Source: Bacteroidales bacterium | GTDB taxonomy: Bacteria > Bacteroidota > Bacteroidia > Bacteroidales > Muribaculaceae | Assembly: GCA_900770215.1 (NCBI GenBank) | Contig: CAAGJW010000098.1 | Coordinates: 1 to 46,225, forward strand | Length of the DNA: 46,225 bases | Reading direction: 5' to 3' | Shown: positions 1 through 8,056 of the stretch, in pieces | Layout: each line of letters opens with the position of its first letter | Position numbering within the stretch: the stretch's first letter is position 1 | The notes under the pieces: model-generated | What the model saw: only the letters and a program-made list of their open reading frames with translations | What the model was told of the DNA's origin: nothing | Databases searched by the model: none | Position numbers and translations under genes: made by a program

Positions 1-47
1 GGATGCTGCGCCATCACAAACCGGTTGTTCTCGTTCAAATTAAACAT
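1..47 (-). CDS. tnpB: IS66 accessory protein TnpB, N-terminal fragment (runs off window)
   Basis: The minus strand from 47 downward encodes MFNLNENNRFVMAQH before the window ends. The pattern MFxLNExxRF at the very N-terminus, reaching an MAQHP-like stretch, is what I recognise from IS66 Orf2/TnpB proteins of Bacteroidetes. Only 15 codons are visible, so the call depends on that N-terminal signature and on the GTAA-type terminus 68 bp upstream. No Shine-Dalgarno site is visible. Known role: an accessory protein needed with the TnpC transposase for IS66 transposition. Confidence 0.5.
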   Translation of the reverse strand, partial: MFNLNENNRFVMAQH

Positions 48-115
48 AGCTTTTTTGACTGCAAAGCTCGCAATCAAAAAATACTCCAAAAAGACGGCGC
101 ATTTCGGATGGTTAC
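1..115 (-). mobile_element. IS66-family insertion sequence, left end only (truncated by window edge)
   Basis: Read on the minus strand, the segment begins GTAACCATCCGAAATGCGCC at position 115. IS66-family ends typically begin GTAA. About 70 bp further in is the start of a reading frame resembling IS66 TnpB (see the entry at 1-47). If 115 is the true end, the 8-bp target duplication expected for this family would be 116-123 (CTTTTAAG), with its partner outside the window. There is no room for a tnpA gene between the end and tnpB, so the element would belong to the tnpB-tnpC subset. The rest of the element lies beyond base 1, so the boundary rests on motif recognition alone. Confidence 0.5.
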
Positions 116-158
116 CTTTTAAGAATAAGTTAACATCTTTTCATCTCCAAAGACAACG

Positions 159-196
159 AAGCGGCCGCAAGTCGAATTGATGACTTGCGGCCGCTT
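159..196 (-). terminator. Stem-loop downstream of tonB
   Basis: A perfect 15-bp inverted repeat (159-173 with 182-196) encloses an 8-nt loop. Each arm contains the octamer GCGGCCGC. It lies 40 bp past the tonB stop on the side where the exbB-tonB transcript ends. The following U-tract is weak, so termination may be inefficient or factor-assisted. It separates the operon from the IS66 end at 115. Confidence 0.7.
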
Positions 197-236
197 GATA
201 TTGAGATCCTGCACAATGTGCGCAGGAATGTAGTTA

Positions 237-1124
237 CTACTTCTGCAGCTTGAATTGCACGGGGAGGGTGTACCACACGTTCACGGCATTACCGTTCTGA
301 CGGCCAGGAGTGAACTTGGGCAGACTGCGCACCACGCGCTTAGCCTCGTTGTCGCAGTCGGAGCTCAGAGAGCGCACAACCTTGACTTCACCCACATTAC
401 CCGTCTTGGTAACCACGAATTGCAGGATAACCTTACCCTCGATACCTTGCTCGGCAGCCATTGCCGGGTACTGGATGTGAGAACTGAGATATCTCATGAG
501 GGCTGCTTCGCCACCAGGGAATTGCGGCGGCTGCTCCACCGACTGGAACACCTTGTTGTCGTCCTCCTTGGGTTTCTCCTCGGGCACAGTCACGGCCACC
601 TTTTGCTCAACCTTGGCAGTTGGAGCGGGAGTCTCCTTGGGGATCTCAGCAGTAAGGCCACCCAGGGTACCTTCAACATTCTTGTTACTGATGGCGGCAT
701 CGTTCTGCTTCACCTCATCCTGAGTGGGAGGAGGAGTGGTCACTTTGTCGTCGGGCACAATCTTGAGCTCGGTCACAGCCTGCTGGGCAACTTCCTCAAC
801 CTCGGGTTGTTTTTCCTCCTTAGGTTGCTCAATCTTCTTTTCTTCTTCCTCGGAAGACTCTTCCTCGGAAGCACCGAAAGAGAACTCTTGAGTCTGTTGC
901 TGGTTTTGCAGGGCCAGCTGGCGCTGAGCTTCCCAACGCTGGTAGGCATTCCATGCAAAGACCAAGCAAGCAGCCACGATAAAGCCGATGATTGTGTAGA
1001 GCATAGCCTTGTTGTGACGCTGTATAGAGGTGCGTCGCAACTGATAGGCTCCGAAGTCTTTATTTTTACCTTCAAAAATAAGGTCACACCATTCTTTTGA
1101 TGAAAGATCTACATCGTTTGACAT
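237..1124 (-). CDS. tonB: TonB family energy transducer
   Basis: A 295-residue TonB-type protein that carries proton-motive energy from the ExbB/ExbD motor to outer-membrane receptors. The N-terminus has GAYQLRR (about residues 25-31), typical of Bacteroidetes TonB proteins, followed by one membrane anchor at about 41-58. A long low-complexity linker rich in Glu, Lys and Pro (about 85-200) would span the periplasm. The C-terminal TonB domain (about 203-295) contains the FPGG, YP and GxVxxxFVV elements and ends in VQFKLQK. It is the last gene of exbB-exbD-exbD-tonB, 47 bp after the second exbD. Which of the genome's receptors it serves cannot be read from here. Confidence 0.93.
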   Translation of the reverse strand: MSNDVDLSSKEWCDLIFEGKNKDFGAYQLRRTSIQRHNKAMLYTIIGFIVAACLVFAWNAYQRWEAQRQLALQNQQQTQEFSFGASEEESSEEEEKKIEQPKEEKQPEVEEVAQQAVTELKIVPDDKVTTPPPTQDEVKQNDAAISNKNVEGTLGGLTAEIPKETPAPTAKVEQKVAVTVPEEKPKEDDNKVFQSVEQPPQFPGGEAALMRYLSSHIQYPAMAAEQGIEGKVILQFVVTKTGNVGEVKVVRSLSSDCDNEAKRVVRSLPKFTPGRQNGNAVNVWYTLPVQFKLQK

Positions 1125-1171
1125 AATAATCTAAATTTTAAAATTCAACATTAAACCTTACACCAAAATCA

Positions 1172-1882
1172 TCATTTACCAGCCGGTGGCAACACCACTC
1201 CCTTCTTGGCGAGAGCGGTAGAGTCGTCCTTGCTGAGTGTTTCAATCTGGAAACGAGAAATATTGTTGATTTGCATCTCATCGAGAATGGCAACAACGTC
1301 GCTATAGCTTGCACGGCCAGTGGGCTTGATCATCACGATAGGCGGATGCAAGTCGTCGCGCTGGCGTATCTTGGTAGCAGCAGCCTGGTAGAGTGAATCG
1401 TTGGCTGCATCGTTCTTGCTGAACTGATGTTTTTCCCATTTCTTCTTTTCAACGGCAATGAGCTTGAGCGCTTCCTTGTTCTTGTCCATGAAGATAGAAC
1501 GCAGATAGTTCATGTTCTTATTGTCGCCCGAGGTGATGCCCTTAGCTTCCTTGAAGTTGGACAAGTCGGCCAGGTTGAGCTGACCCTCGTAGTAGTAGAA
1601 CTTCACATCCTGAGGATTGGAGCGAGCACCGAGGCGCTCGTCGTCGACCTCCTTACCATCGATGATGATGGTGATGGCCTGCGACTCGGCAGCCTGGTTC
1701 TGGTTCTGCTCGGTCTTGCTGTCGTCGTTGTTGGTGGGCAGCGCGATCTTCAGGGTTTGCGACTTCAACATTGTGGTACACAACATGAAGAAGGTGATGA
1801 GAAGCATGTTCATATCGACCATAGGGGTAAAGTCGATTCGAGTATCAAACTTCTTTTGATGACTTAAATTTTTCTTTGCCAT
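1172..1882 (-). CDS. exbD: ExbD/TolR family biopolymer transporter (second copy in operon)
   Basis: A 236-residue ExbD-type subunit of the inner-membrane motor that energises TonB. A short cytoplasmic N-terminus leads into one transmembrane helix (about 21-41) bearing the conserved proton-path aspartate, Asp23, in TPMVDMNMLL. The periplasmic part is much longer than the roughly 140 residues of classical ExbD because of an insert at about 80-180 before the C-terminal ExbD fold. It starts 4 bp after the stop of the preceding exbD, and its ribosome-binding site is encoded in that gene's last codons. The two ExbD proteins share little sequence outside the membrane helix, suggesting distinct roles in a mixed complex. 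Confidence 0.92.
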   Translation of the reverse strand: MAKKNLSHQKKFDTRIDFTPMVDMNMLLITFFMLCTTMLKSQTLKIALPTNNDDSKTEQNQNQAAESQAITIIIDGKEVDDERLGARSNPQDVKFYYYEGQLNLADLSNFKEAKGITSGDNKNMNYLRSIFMDKNKEALKLIAVEKKKWEKHQFSKNDAANDSLYQAAATKIRQRDDLHPPIVMIKPTGRASYSDVVAILDEMQINNISRFQIETLSKDDSTALAKKGVVLPPAGK

Positions 1883-1886
1883 AGTC

Positions 1887-2567
1887 TTATTTCTCCTCCT
1901 CCTTCTTAAGAGCGGTCATCAGTGTAAACTTGTTACGGTTGATTGACTGCAGGTTGTTCATCACTAATTCCACCATGCGGTATGGCGTCGTGGCATCGGC
2001 CTTGATCGCAATACCCTTACCGTCTCTGATGTCTTGTGCTTCGCCAGCACCTTCCATCACCTCCGACACGGCTTTCACCCAATCTTGGAATTCGGTGGTC
2101 TTGCCGTTATACTCGGTCATGGCGATGGGGATGCCTGGACCTTCCTTCAAAGCTTTGTCACGATCGTCGGCATTGAGATCGAGCCATTGCTTCATATTTT
2201 TCATTGGAACGCCGAAGGAGTTCATCTTAGAGAAGTCCTTGACCTCCTTGGCAGTGAGCTTGACATTGTATTTCTCGCACATCTTGCCCAGAGCATTCTT
2301 GCGCAGGTTTTCAGAAGACATCACAGTGGTGTCGACAGTACCGATGAGTTCCATGTAGATTTGGCCCTTAGGGCTCACGAGCACGGTCATCAGTTTGGAA
2401 TCGGGCACCTTGTCTTCAGAAACCGACTCTGGCGTGATCACGGTCACAGGCTCCTTCTGAAGGAAAGTTGAAGTCAACAAGAAGAAAATCAGCAGAAGAA
2501 CGGTAACGTCGGACATAGCCGTCATGTCTATGCGCGCGTCTTTTTTCTTTACTTTGACTTTTCCCAT
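1887..2567 (-). CDS. exbD: ExbD/TolR family biopolymer transporter (first copy in operon)
   Basis: A 226-residue ExbD-type protein. The basic N-terminus (KVKVKKKDARID) precedes a transmembrane helix (about 18-36) with Asp20 in TAMSDVTVLLL, the residue expected to carry protons in the ExbB/ExbD channel. As in its neighbour, the periplasmic portion is enlarged (an insert at about 80-175). The Glu/Lys-rich C-terminus doubles as the ribosome-binding site for the next gene. It follows exbB by 62 bp and is probably co-transcribed. TolR is the alternative name for this fold, but the flanking tonB favours ExbD. Confidence 0.92.
   Translation of the reverse strand: MGKVKVKKKDARIDMTAMSDVTVLLLIFFLLTSTFLQKEPVTVITPESVSEDKVPDSKLMTVLVSPKGQIYMELIGTVDTTVMSSENLRKNALGKMCEKYNVKLTAKEVKDFSKMNSFGVPMKNMKQWLDLNADDRDKALKEGPGIPIAMTEYNGKTTEFQDWVKAVSEVMEGAGEAQDIRDGKGIAIKADATTPYRMVELVMNNLQSINRNKFTLMTALKKEEEK
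1891..1904 (-). promoter_or_regulatory. Strong Shine-Dalgarno site inside the exbD-exbD junction
   Basis: The minus strand reads AAGGAGGAGGAGAA, overlapping the codons for the Lys-Glu-Glu-Glu-Lys tail of the upstream exbD, 8 nt before the downstream ATG. Most genes in this window lack a recognisable Shine-Dalgarno site, as is usual for Bacteroidetes. This one suggests reinitiation or translational coupling to balance the two ExbD subunits. Confidence 0.6.
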
Positions 2568-2629
2568 TGATTTTTATTACTTATAAAAATTGATTGAATC
2601 TGTAATCTTGAGATGAAACCTAATAATGA

Positions 2630-3547
2630 TTATTTCTCGTGATTGGCAGCATAGGCGTTGACGATAGCGAAACCAAGCTCATCGACGGCATAGGTCAGGT
2701 TATCGATCTTGTTGGTGTAGTAGTTATAAGCAATAAGTGCGAGAGAAGCAGTTGCGATACCCGAAGCAGTATTCACAAGGGCCTCAGAAATACCGGTCGA
2801 CAGTGCAGTCGAGTCGGGAGCACCCGATTGAGACAGAGCCGAGAACGACTTGATCATACCCAGCACAGTACCGAACAGACCGAGGAGGGTACCCAGTGTA
2901 GTAAGGGTAGCGCAGATGGGCAGGTTCTGTTGCAGCGAAGGCATCTCAAGAGCGGTAGCCTCTTCGATTTGCTGTTGAATGATACCGAGCTTCTGCTCCT
3001 TGGGCAGTGGCGACTGCTCCATTTCTTTATATTTTTGAAGAGCCGAGTAGACAATAGCGCCTACCGAGCCTTGCTGCTTGCGGCAAAGGTTCTCGGCCTC
3101 GGCAATGTTCTTGTTGTTGAGGGCTTTTTTCACATCGGCAACAAACTTGGTCTGGTTGCCTTTGCCACCGGCCTTGCTCAGGGCGAACCAGCGCTCAATG
3201 GCCAGAACGATCACAGTAAACAAGCAGGTGAGGATGATAGGTACCACGAAGCCACCCATATACATTGTACCAAGCAAGTTTTGCGGGGTGCTGGTAACGC
3301 CGGCGGGCATTGCCCAATGGCACAGATAGTTGCCTGCATCGCTGAACTTGAAGTTGCCACCATTTCCGAGACCGAAAATGTAGAAACATTCTGCCAGCAC
3401 AAAGCAAATAACGATAACCCAGATGGCATTCTTAATACCCTTGACATCGCTGGTAACAGGTTTGTTGTTGTCAGCTTTTTTAACGGCCTTTACAGGCTGT
3501 GCCTGCGGTTTTGGCTGCTGAGGAGCATTTGGTTTTGTAGCTTCCAT
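2630..3547 (-). CDS. exbB: MotA/TolQ/ExbB proton channel family protein
   Basis: A 305-residue ExbB-type subunit, first gene of the TonB-energising operon. A Pro/Lys-rich cytoplasmic N-terminus (1-36) and an extra membrane helix (about 40-60) precede the three family helices (about 97-117, 207-235 and 258-278). The stretch GTLLGLFGTVLGMIKSF and the later ALVNTASGIATASLAL are the conserved MotA/TolQ/ExbB channel elements. The extra N-terminal helix and loop distinguish it from the roughly 240-residue E. coli protein. With two ExbD proteins and TonB it should form the inner-membrane motor for TonB-dependent uptake of glycans, haem and metals. Confidence 0.93.
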   Translation of the reverse strand: MEATKPNAPQQPKPQAQPVKAVKKADNNKPVTSDVKGIKNAIWVIVICFVLAECFYIFGLGNGGNFKFSDAGNYLCHWAMPAGVTSTPQNLLGTMYMGGFVVPIILTCLFTVIVLAIERWFALSKAGGKGNQTKFVADVKKALNNKNIAEAENLCRKQQGSVGAIVYSALQKYKEMEQSPLPKEQKLGIIQQQIEEATALEMPSLQQNLPICATLTTLGTLLGLFGTVLGMIKSFSALSQSGAPDSTALSTGISEALVNTASGIATASLALIAYNYYTNKIDNLTYAVDELGFAIVNAYAANHEK

Positions 3548-3763
3548 AATTTTTAAATGAATAAAATGTTAAAAAATTAATTAATTAAATTGTTATTAAT
3601 CGTTAGTAATTTTTTTCGCTTCAATTCTACTGGTAGCCTGTGCTTCAAAATTCCGTTAAATTTCCCAGCACACGGCTGAAAATTGATTATAAAACATCGA
3701 TTTAGCACAAATCACCATCCCATGACGCCAGTGGCGCCTGGATACATTTCACTAAAACCAACG

Positions 3764-3795
3764 CAAATGTATTACAATTATTTTAATAAAACAAC
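3764..3795 (-). promoter_or_regulatory. Putative promoter of the exbB-tonB operon
   Basis: On the minus strand, GTTG (3795-3792), a 20-bp gap and TACATTTG (3771-3764) match the Bacteroidetes -33 TTTG / -7 TAnnTTTG consensus, perfectly in the -7 box. Transcription would begin near 3758, giving an exbB leader of about 210 nt that includes a small GC-rich hairpin at 3723-3737. Confidence 0.45.
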
Positions 3796-3964
3796 GTCAA
3801 ATCGCTATTTCGCCCTAAAAAACAATAAAATTTAATCATTTTTTCGGCCCTGCAAAACGACAATATGTTGTAAAACATAAATCGAGGCCGCCACTCTCTA
3901 AGGGGCACGACTACACAAGAGGGAAATGAAAGAAAGAAAACCACCAAAAGACAAGTGAAAATCA

Positions 3965-3996
3965 CTTGCGAGAGTATATTATATTTGCTAACTTTG
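3965..3996 (+). promoter_or_regulatory. Putative nqr operon promoter
   Basis: CTTG (3965-3968), a 20-bp gap, then TAACTTTG (3989-3996) fits the Bacteroidetes promoter consensus with a perfect -7 box. A second perfect -7 match, TATATTTG, lies at 3980-3987 and might give an alternative start. The expected leader to nqrA is about 35 nt, AT-rich and without a Shine-Dalgarno site. Confidence 0.55.
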
Positions 3997-4036
3997 CCCA
4001 AAATTGTATATAATTTATAAAAAAACCTATAACCTA

Positions 4037-5374
4037 ATGGCAACAATCAAGTTAAAGAAAGGCTACAACCTTAATCTTGAGGGAAGCATCGCTACGAGCA
4101 CGGTAGCGAGCGCTCCCGCGCCCAAGCTGTGCGGTATTGTGCCCGACGACTTCTGGGGCGTGACTCCCCGCATGGAAAAACAGGTGGGCGACCACGTTGC
4201 TGCCGGAGAAGCGGTGTACCACGACAAAAAGCATGAGGCCGTGAAAGTGGTGAGCCCAGTGAGCGGCGTGGTGAAAGCGGTGAACCGCGGCGACCGTCGC
4301 AAGATAGAGTCGATCGTGATTGAGTGTGACGGCAGCGACAGCCGTCACAAGATCGACCTAAGTGCCGGCGTGAAGGCCGCGTTGCTCGAGTCGGGACTGT
4401 GGGCCATGTTGCGCCAGCGCCCCTACGACATCGTGCCCTCCCCCGACGTGACGCCACGCGACATCTTTGTCACCTGTTTCGACTCGGCACCGCTCGCACC
4501 CGATCTCGAGCTGGTGACCGGCGACAAGAAGCAATATATTAAAAAAGGTGTAGAAGGGCTCGCAAGCCTCACTAGCGGCAAGGTGTATCTGGGCTGCGCC
4601 CCTGGCCATGCGATTGAAGTGGACGGAGCCGAGACCAACGTTTTCGACGGGCCTCACCCGGCAGGTAACACGGGCGTGCAAATCAACAATGTGAAACCCG
4701 TCAACAAGGGCGAGGTGGTGTGGACGCTCGACATTGTGACCCTGGCCCGCATAGGCGAGGTGCTGACGACTGGCATAGTGGGCTTCGACACGATTGTGGC
4801 CGTCGATGGCTCGGAGGTGGCAACACCACACTATGTAAAGGCCGTGATGGGCTGCCCTATTGCCGACCTGGTGGAGGGAAACATTGCAGGCGAGAGCAAG
4901 CTCAACAAACGCTACATAAGCGGCAATGTGCTCACTGGCTCCAGGGTCGACCCCGAGGCAGGATACCTGCGTGCTCCCTACCGGCAAGTCACCGTAATAC
5001 CTGAAAATGACCACCCCGACGAGTTCATGGGCTGGGCGTCGCTCAGTCCCAAGAAATTCAGCATCTACCGCGATTTCACAGGCTGGCTGCTGGGCCGCCG
5101 AGGGAAAAAGGTGAAGATGGATGCCCGCCTCCAGGGCGGCGAGCGTGCCATTGTGATGAGTGGCGAGTATGACCGCATGCTGCCCATGGACATCTACCCC
5201 GAGTTTCTGATAAAGTCGATCATTGCCTTCGACATCGACAAGATGGAGCAGCTGGGCATCTACGAAGTGGCACCCGAAGACTTTGCCCTGGCCGAGTATG
5301 CCGACACCTCCAAGCTTGAGCTGCAGCGCATCGTGCGTCAGGGGCTCGACAAGATGAGAAAGGAAATGGAGTAA
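4037..5374 (+). CDS. nqrA: Na+-translocating NADH:quinone reductase subunit A
   Basis: A 445-residue NqrA, the cytoplasm-facing subunit of the six-subunit Na+ pump that oxidises NADH and reduces quinone. The length matches the family (about 446). An N-terminal region with barrel-sandwich-like features (VGDHVAAGEAVYHDKK, then VSPVSGVVKAVNRGDRRK) is followed by GPHPAGNTGVQINNVKP and the long C-terminal part. The start chosen is the ATG at 4037, giving MATIKLKKGYNL, which aligns with other NqrA N-termini; an in-frame ATG at 4004 would add 11 unconserved residues and sit too close to the promoter. It is the first gene of nqrABCDEF. Confidence 0.97.
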   Translation: MATIKLKKGYNLNLEGSIATSTVASAPAPKLCGIVPDDFWGVTPRMEKQVGDHVAAGEAVYHDKKHEAVKVVSPVSGVVKAVNRGDRRKIESIVIECDGSDSRHKIDLSAGVKAALLESGLWAMLRQRPYDIVPSPDVTPRDIFVTCFDSAPLAPDLELVTGDKKQYIKKGVEGLASLTSGKVYLGCAPGHAIEVDGAETNVFDGPHPAGNTGVQINNVKPVNKGEVVWTLDIVTLARIGEVLTTGIVGFDTIVAVDGSEVATPHYVKAVMGCPIADLVEGNIAGESKLNKRYISGNVLTGSRVDPEAGYLRAPYRQVTVIPENDHPDEFMGWASLSPKKFSIYRDFTGWLLGRRGKKVKMDARLQGGERAIVMSGEYDRMLPMDIYPEFLIKSIIAFDIDKMEQLGIYEVAPEDFALAEYADTSKLELQRIVRQGLDKMRKEME

Positions 5375-5425
5375 ACGACAATGAGAGAATAAATTGAACA
5401 CAAAACATTAAAGTAATACACAATA

Positions 5426-6646
5426 GTGAAAGCTCTAAAAAATTTCATGGACAAGATAAGTCCGTCGTTCCACGAGGGCGGCAAGCTGGCCAAGCTGCAG
5501 TCGGTGTATGACGGAATGGAGACATTCTTGTTTACGCCCAACACGACATCGCGTTGCGGCGTGCACATCCACGATGCCAACGACATGAAGCGCACCATGA
5601 GCACAGTGATTGTGGCCTTGATACCATGCCTGCTATTTGGCATGTACAATGTGGGGCTACAGCACTACCTGGCGCTGGGTGAGGCAGATCACACCGGATG
5701 GTTCACCATGTGGCTGTTTGGCCTGTTGGCCATGCTGCCCGTCATCATAGTGAGCTATGTTGTGGGGTTAGGCATCGAGTTCATCAGTGCACAGATTCAT
5801 CACAAGGAGATACAGGAGGGCTACCTGGTGACCGGCTTGCTCGTGCCCTTGATCGTGCCCATCAACACACCGCTATGGATGACAGCCATCGCAGTGGCAT
5901 TTGCCGTAATCTTTGCCAAAGAGGTGTTTGGCGGCACAGGCATGAATATATTTAATGTGGCACTGGTGACCCGCGCATTTCTTTTCTTCAGTTATCCCTC
6001 AAAGATGAGCGGCGACCTGGCCTTTGTGAAAACGAGTGCGGCGCTGGGCTTCGGCGGCGGCACAGTGAGCGACGCCTTCACAGGCGCCACCCCGCTGGGG
6101 CAAGTTGCCACCAATGTGGGCGATGCGCTGCAGCCGCTGCACGACGTGGCAGGCAACGCCATCACCACGGCCGACGCCTTCTGGGGCACCATAGCCGGCA
6201 GCCCGGGCGAGACCTCGGTGGCATGCATACTCATAGGTGCCTTGGTGCTGCTGGTGACCGGCGTGGCATCTTGGCGCGTGATGGGATCGGTAGTGGCAGG
6301 AGGCCTGGTCATGGGATTTATAGCCCATGCATGTGCAACTCCCACCTACCCCGCATCGTTTCTCGACCCGCTCGCACAACTGTGCTACGGCGGCTTCGCC
6401 TTTGCAGCAGTATTCATGGCCACCGACCCAGTGACGGGTGCACGCACTCACACGGGGCAGTACATCTACGGTTTCCTGATAGGCGTGATTGCTATCTTGA
6501 TACGCGTGTACAACGGCGGCTACCCCGAGGGTGCAATGCTGGCCGTGCTGCTCATGAACGCATTTGCTCCGCTCATCGACCATTGCGTGGTGAGCGTGAA
6601 CATCAATCGTCGACTTAAACGAGCCACGCGCTCAACCAATGCGTAA
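5426..6646 (+). CDS. nqrB: Na+-translocating NADH:quinone reductase subunit B
   Basis: A 406-residue multi-helix membrane subunit that carries covalent FMN and contributes to the Na+ channel. The flavinylation motif is visible as FTGATPLGQ, with Thr222 the expected FMN attachment site. It begins with a GTG codon at 5426 (KALKNFMDKISPSF follows); an in-frame ATG at 5447 would remove seven residues that look family-like, so GTG is preferred. It lies 51 bp after nqrA and 17 bp before nqrC. Known biochemistry: electrons pass from the FMN of NqrC to the FMN of NqrB and on to riboflavin and quinone. Confidence 0.97.
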   Translation: MKALKNFMDKISPSFHEGGKLAKLQSVYDGMETFLFTPNTTSRCGVHIHDANDMKRTMSTVIVALIPCLLFGMYNVGLQHYLALGEADHTGWFTMWLFGLLAMLPVIIVSYVVGLGIEFISAQIHHKEIQEGYLVTGLLVPLIVPINTPLWMTAIAVAFAVIFAKEVFGGTGMNIFNVALVTRAFLFFSYPSKMSGDLAFVKTSAALGFGGGTVSDAFTGATPLGQVATNVGDALQPLHDVAGNAITTADAFWGTIAGSPGETSVACILIGALVLLVTGVASWRVMGSVVAGGLVMGFIAHACATPTYPASFLDPLAQLCYGGFAFAAVFMATDPVTGARTHTGQYIYGFLIGVIAILIRVYNGGYPEGAMLAVLLMNAFAPLIDHCVVSVNINRRLKRATRSTNA

Positions 6647-6654
6647 AAAGGAGG
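6645..6654 (+). promoter_or_regulatory. Strong Shine-Dalgarno site of nqrC
   Basis: AAAAAGGAGG lies 9 nt before the nqrC ATG at 6664 and begins right at the nqrB stop codon. It is a near-perfect Shine-Dalgarno site in a window where most starts have none. Confidence 0.7.
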
Positions 6655-6663
6655 AACACAACT

Positions 6664-7386
6664 ATGAACAGAAACAGCAACACATATCAAATCCTTTATT
6701 CGGCCATCATGGTCATCCTGGTGGGTGCCGTGCTGGCATTTGTCTACATGGAGCTCAAGCCCAAGCAAGACGAGAACAAAGCCAACGACACCCGCTCGCA
6801 GATACTGAGTGCAATCCACAAGACGGCTGCCGACGGCGAAGTGGGTGCCACCTTCGACAAATATATCGTGAAGCAATACCTCATCGATGCCCAAGGCAAT
6901 GTGACCGACAGCACACAAGACGTAGCTTTCAAGGTGAACATGAAGGCCAACGTGAAGAAGCCTGCCAGCCAGCGGGTGCTGCCAGTGTTTGTGAGCAAGC
7001 TCGACGACGGCAGTACTAAATATGTGATTCCCATGTACGGCGCCGGCCTGTGGGGACCCATATGGGGCTATATGGCAGTTGAAAGCGACGGCCAGACCGT
7101 GTATGGTGCCAACTTCTCTCACGAGAGCGAAACCCCTGGACTGGGAGCACGTATCGCCGAGAAGCCATTCCAAGACGAGTTCAAGGGTAAGAAACTCTAT
7201 GAGAACGGAGCCTTCAAGGGTGTTGAAGTGCTCAAGAAAGGACAAAAGAGCACAACTGGAGCCGACCATGTCGACGCCTTGTCGGGTGCCACCATCACAA
7301 GCCGCGGCGTGTCGAGCATGCTCACCGACTGCCTGGCCCCCTACGACGCGTTCTTCAAAAAACTTCAAGGTGAAACTGCAAAATAA
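6664..7386 (+). CDS. nqrC: Na+-translocating NADH:quinone reductase subunit C
   Basis: A 240-residue subunit anchored by one N-terminal helix (about 13-31), with an FMN-binding domain outside the cytoplasm. The flavinylation motif SGATIT places the covalent FMN on Thr210, close to the C-terminus as in the family. The upstream GxWGPIWGYMAV stretch is also characteristic. It needs a flavin transferase (ApbE type) to load FMN, and no such gene is in this window. It follows nqrB by 17 bp and precedes nqrD by 14 bp. Confidence 0.97.
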   Translation: MNRNSNTYQILYSAIMVILVGAVLAFVYMELKPKQDENKANDTRSQILSAIHKTAADGEVGATFDKYIVKQYLIDAQGNVTDSTQDVAFKVNMKANVKKPASQRVLPVFVSKLDDGSTKYVIPMYGAGLWGPIWGYMAVESDGQTVYGANFSHESETPGLGARIAEKPFQDEFKGKKLYENGAFKGVEVLKKGQKSTTGADHVDALSGATITSRGVSSMLTDCLAPYDAFFKKLQGETAK

Positions 7387-7400
7387 CTCAAGAAACGACT

Positions 7401-8024
7401 ATGTTATCAAAGAAAAATAAAGAGGTTTTATTCAACCCGTTCTCCAAGGACAATCCTGTGCTTGTGCAGATATTGGGCATATGCTCGACGCTGGCAGTGA
7501 CCGTCAACCTGGAGCCTGCCATAGTGATGGGCATCTCGGTCACAGCAGTGCTGGCATTCAGCAATGTAATCATCTCGCTCATACGCAACACCATACCCAC
7601 CACCATACGCATCATTGTGCAGCTTGTGGTTGTGGCAGCACTGGTGATCATCGTGCAGCAATTTCTCGTGGCCTACGACTATAACGTGTCGAAGCAACTC
7701 TCGGTGTTCATTGGCCTCATCATCACCAACTGCATCTTGATGGGCCGTCTCGAGGCCTTTGCCATGAGCAACAAGCCCTGGCCGTCGTTTCTCGACGGCA
7801 TAGGCAACGGTCTGGGCTACGCCATCATCCTGGTGATTGTGGCCTTCTTCCGCGAGCTGCTGGGCAGCGGCACCGTGCTGGGCTACCATGTGGTGCCCCA
7901 GTGGTGCTACGACCACGGCTACATGAACAACGGCCTGATGATACTGCCCCCCATGGCACTCATCGTGGTGGCCTGCCTGATATGGGTGCATCGTGCACTC
8001 AACAAAGACTTGCAAGAAGAGTAA
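7401..8024 (+). CDS. nqrD: Na+-translocating NADH:quinone reductase subunit D
   Basis: A 207-residue integral membrane subunit with about six helices, homologous to NqrE and to RnfE. Two conserved cysteines are visible, in LGICSTLAVT and in TNCILMGRLEAF. In the solved enzyme the equivalent cysteines of NqrD and NqrE hold an iron-sulfur centre within the membrane. The surrounding pattern (NPVLVQILGIC, FFRELLGSGT) is typical of the family. It sits between nqrC (14 bp upstream) and nqrE (32 bp downstream). Confidence 0.97.
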   Translation: MLSKKNKEVLFNPFSKDNPVLVQILGICSTLAVTVNLEPAIVMGISVTAVLAFSNVIISLIRNTIPTTIRIIVQLVVVAALVIIVQQFLVAYDYNVSKQLSVFIGLIITNCILMGRLEAFAMSNKPWPSFLDGIGNGLGYAIILVIVAFFRELLGSGTVLGYHVVPQWCYDHGYMNNGLMILPPMALIVVACLIWVHRALNKDLQEE

Positions 8025-8056
8025 TCAAGTAACAACCACAAAGATATCGCAACACA

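Larger units (their letters stand above)
3548..4036. other. 489-bp AT-rich divergent intergenic region (exbB / nqrA)
   Basis: No convincing gene is present. An 87-codon open frame on the minus strand lacks family resemblance and crosses both promoter sites. The region holds the putative exbB promoter (3764-3795), a short hairpin in the exbB leader (3723-3737) and the nqr promoter (3965-3996). No tRNA, riboswitch or repeat was recognised. Confidence 0.6.

Noticed and set aside
161..194. Paired GCGGCCGC sites as a cloning artefact or recombination site
   Set aside because: They are the two arms of a perfect hairpin placed just past the tonB stop, which is simply explained as a terminator.
3783..4046. 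87-codon minus-strand frame in the exbB/nqrA intergenic region
   Set aside because: It covers both promoter candidates, has no family resemblance and reads through AT-rich non-coding DNA.
4358..5401. 347-codon minus-strand frame opposite nqrA
   Set aside because: A shadow frame of a well-conserved gene; no start context or motif.
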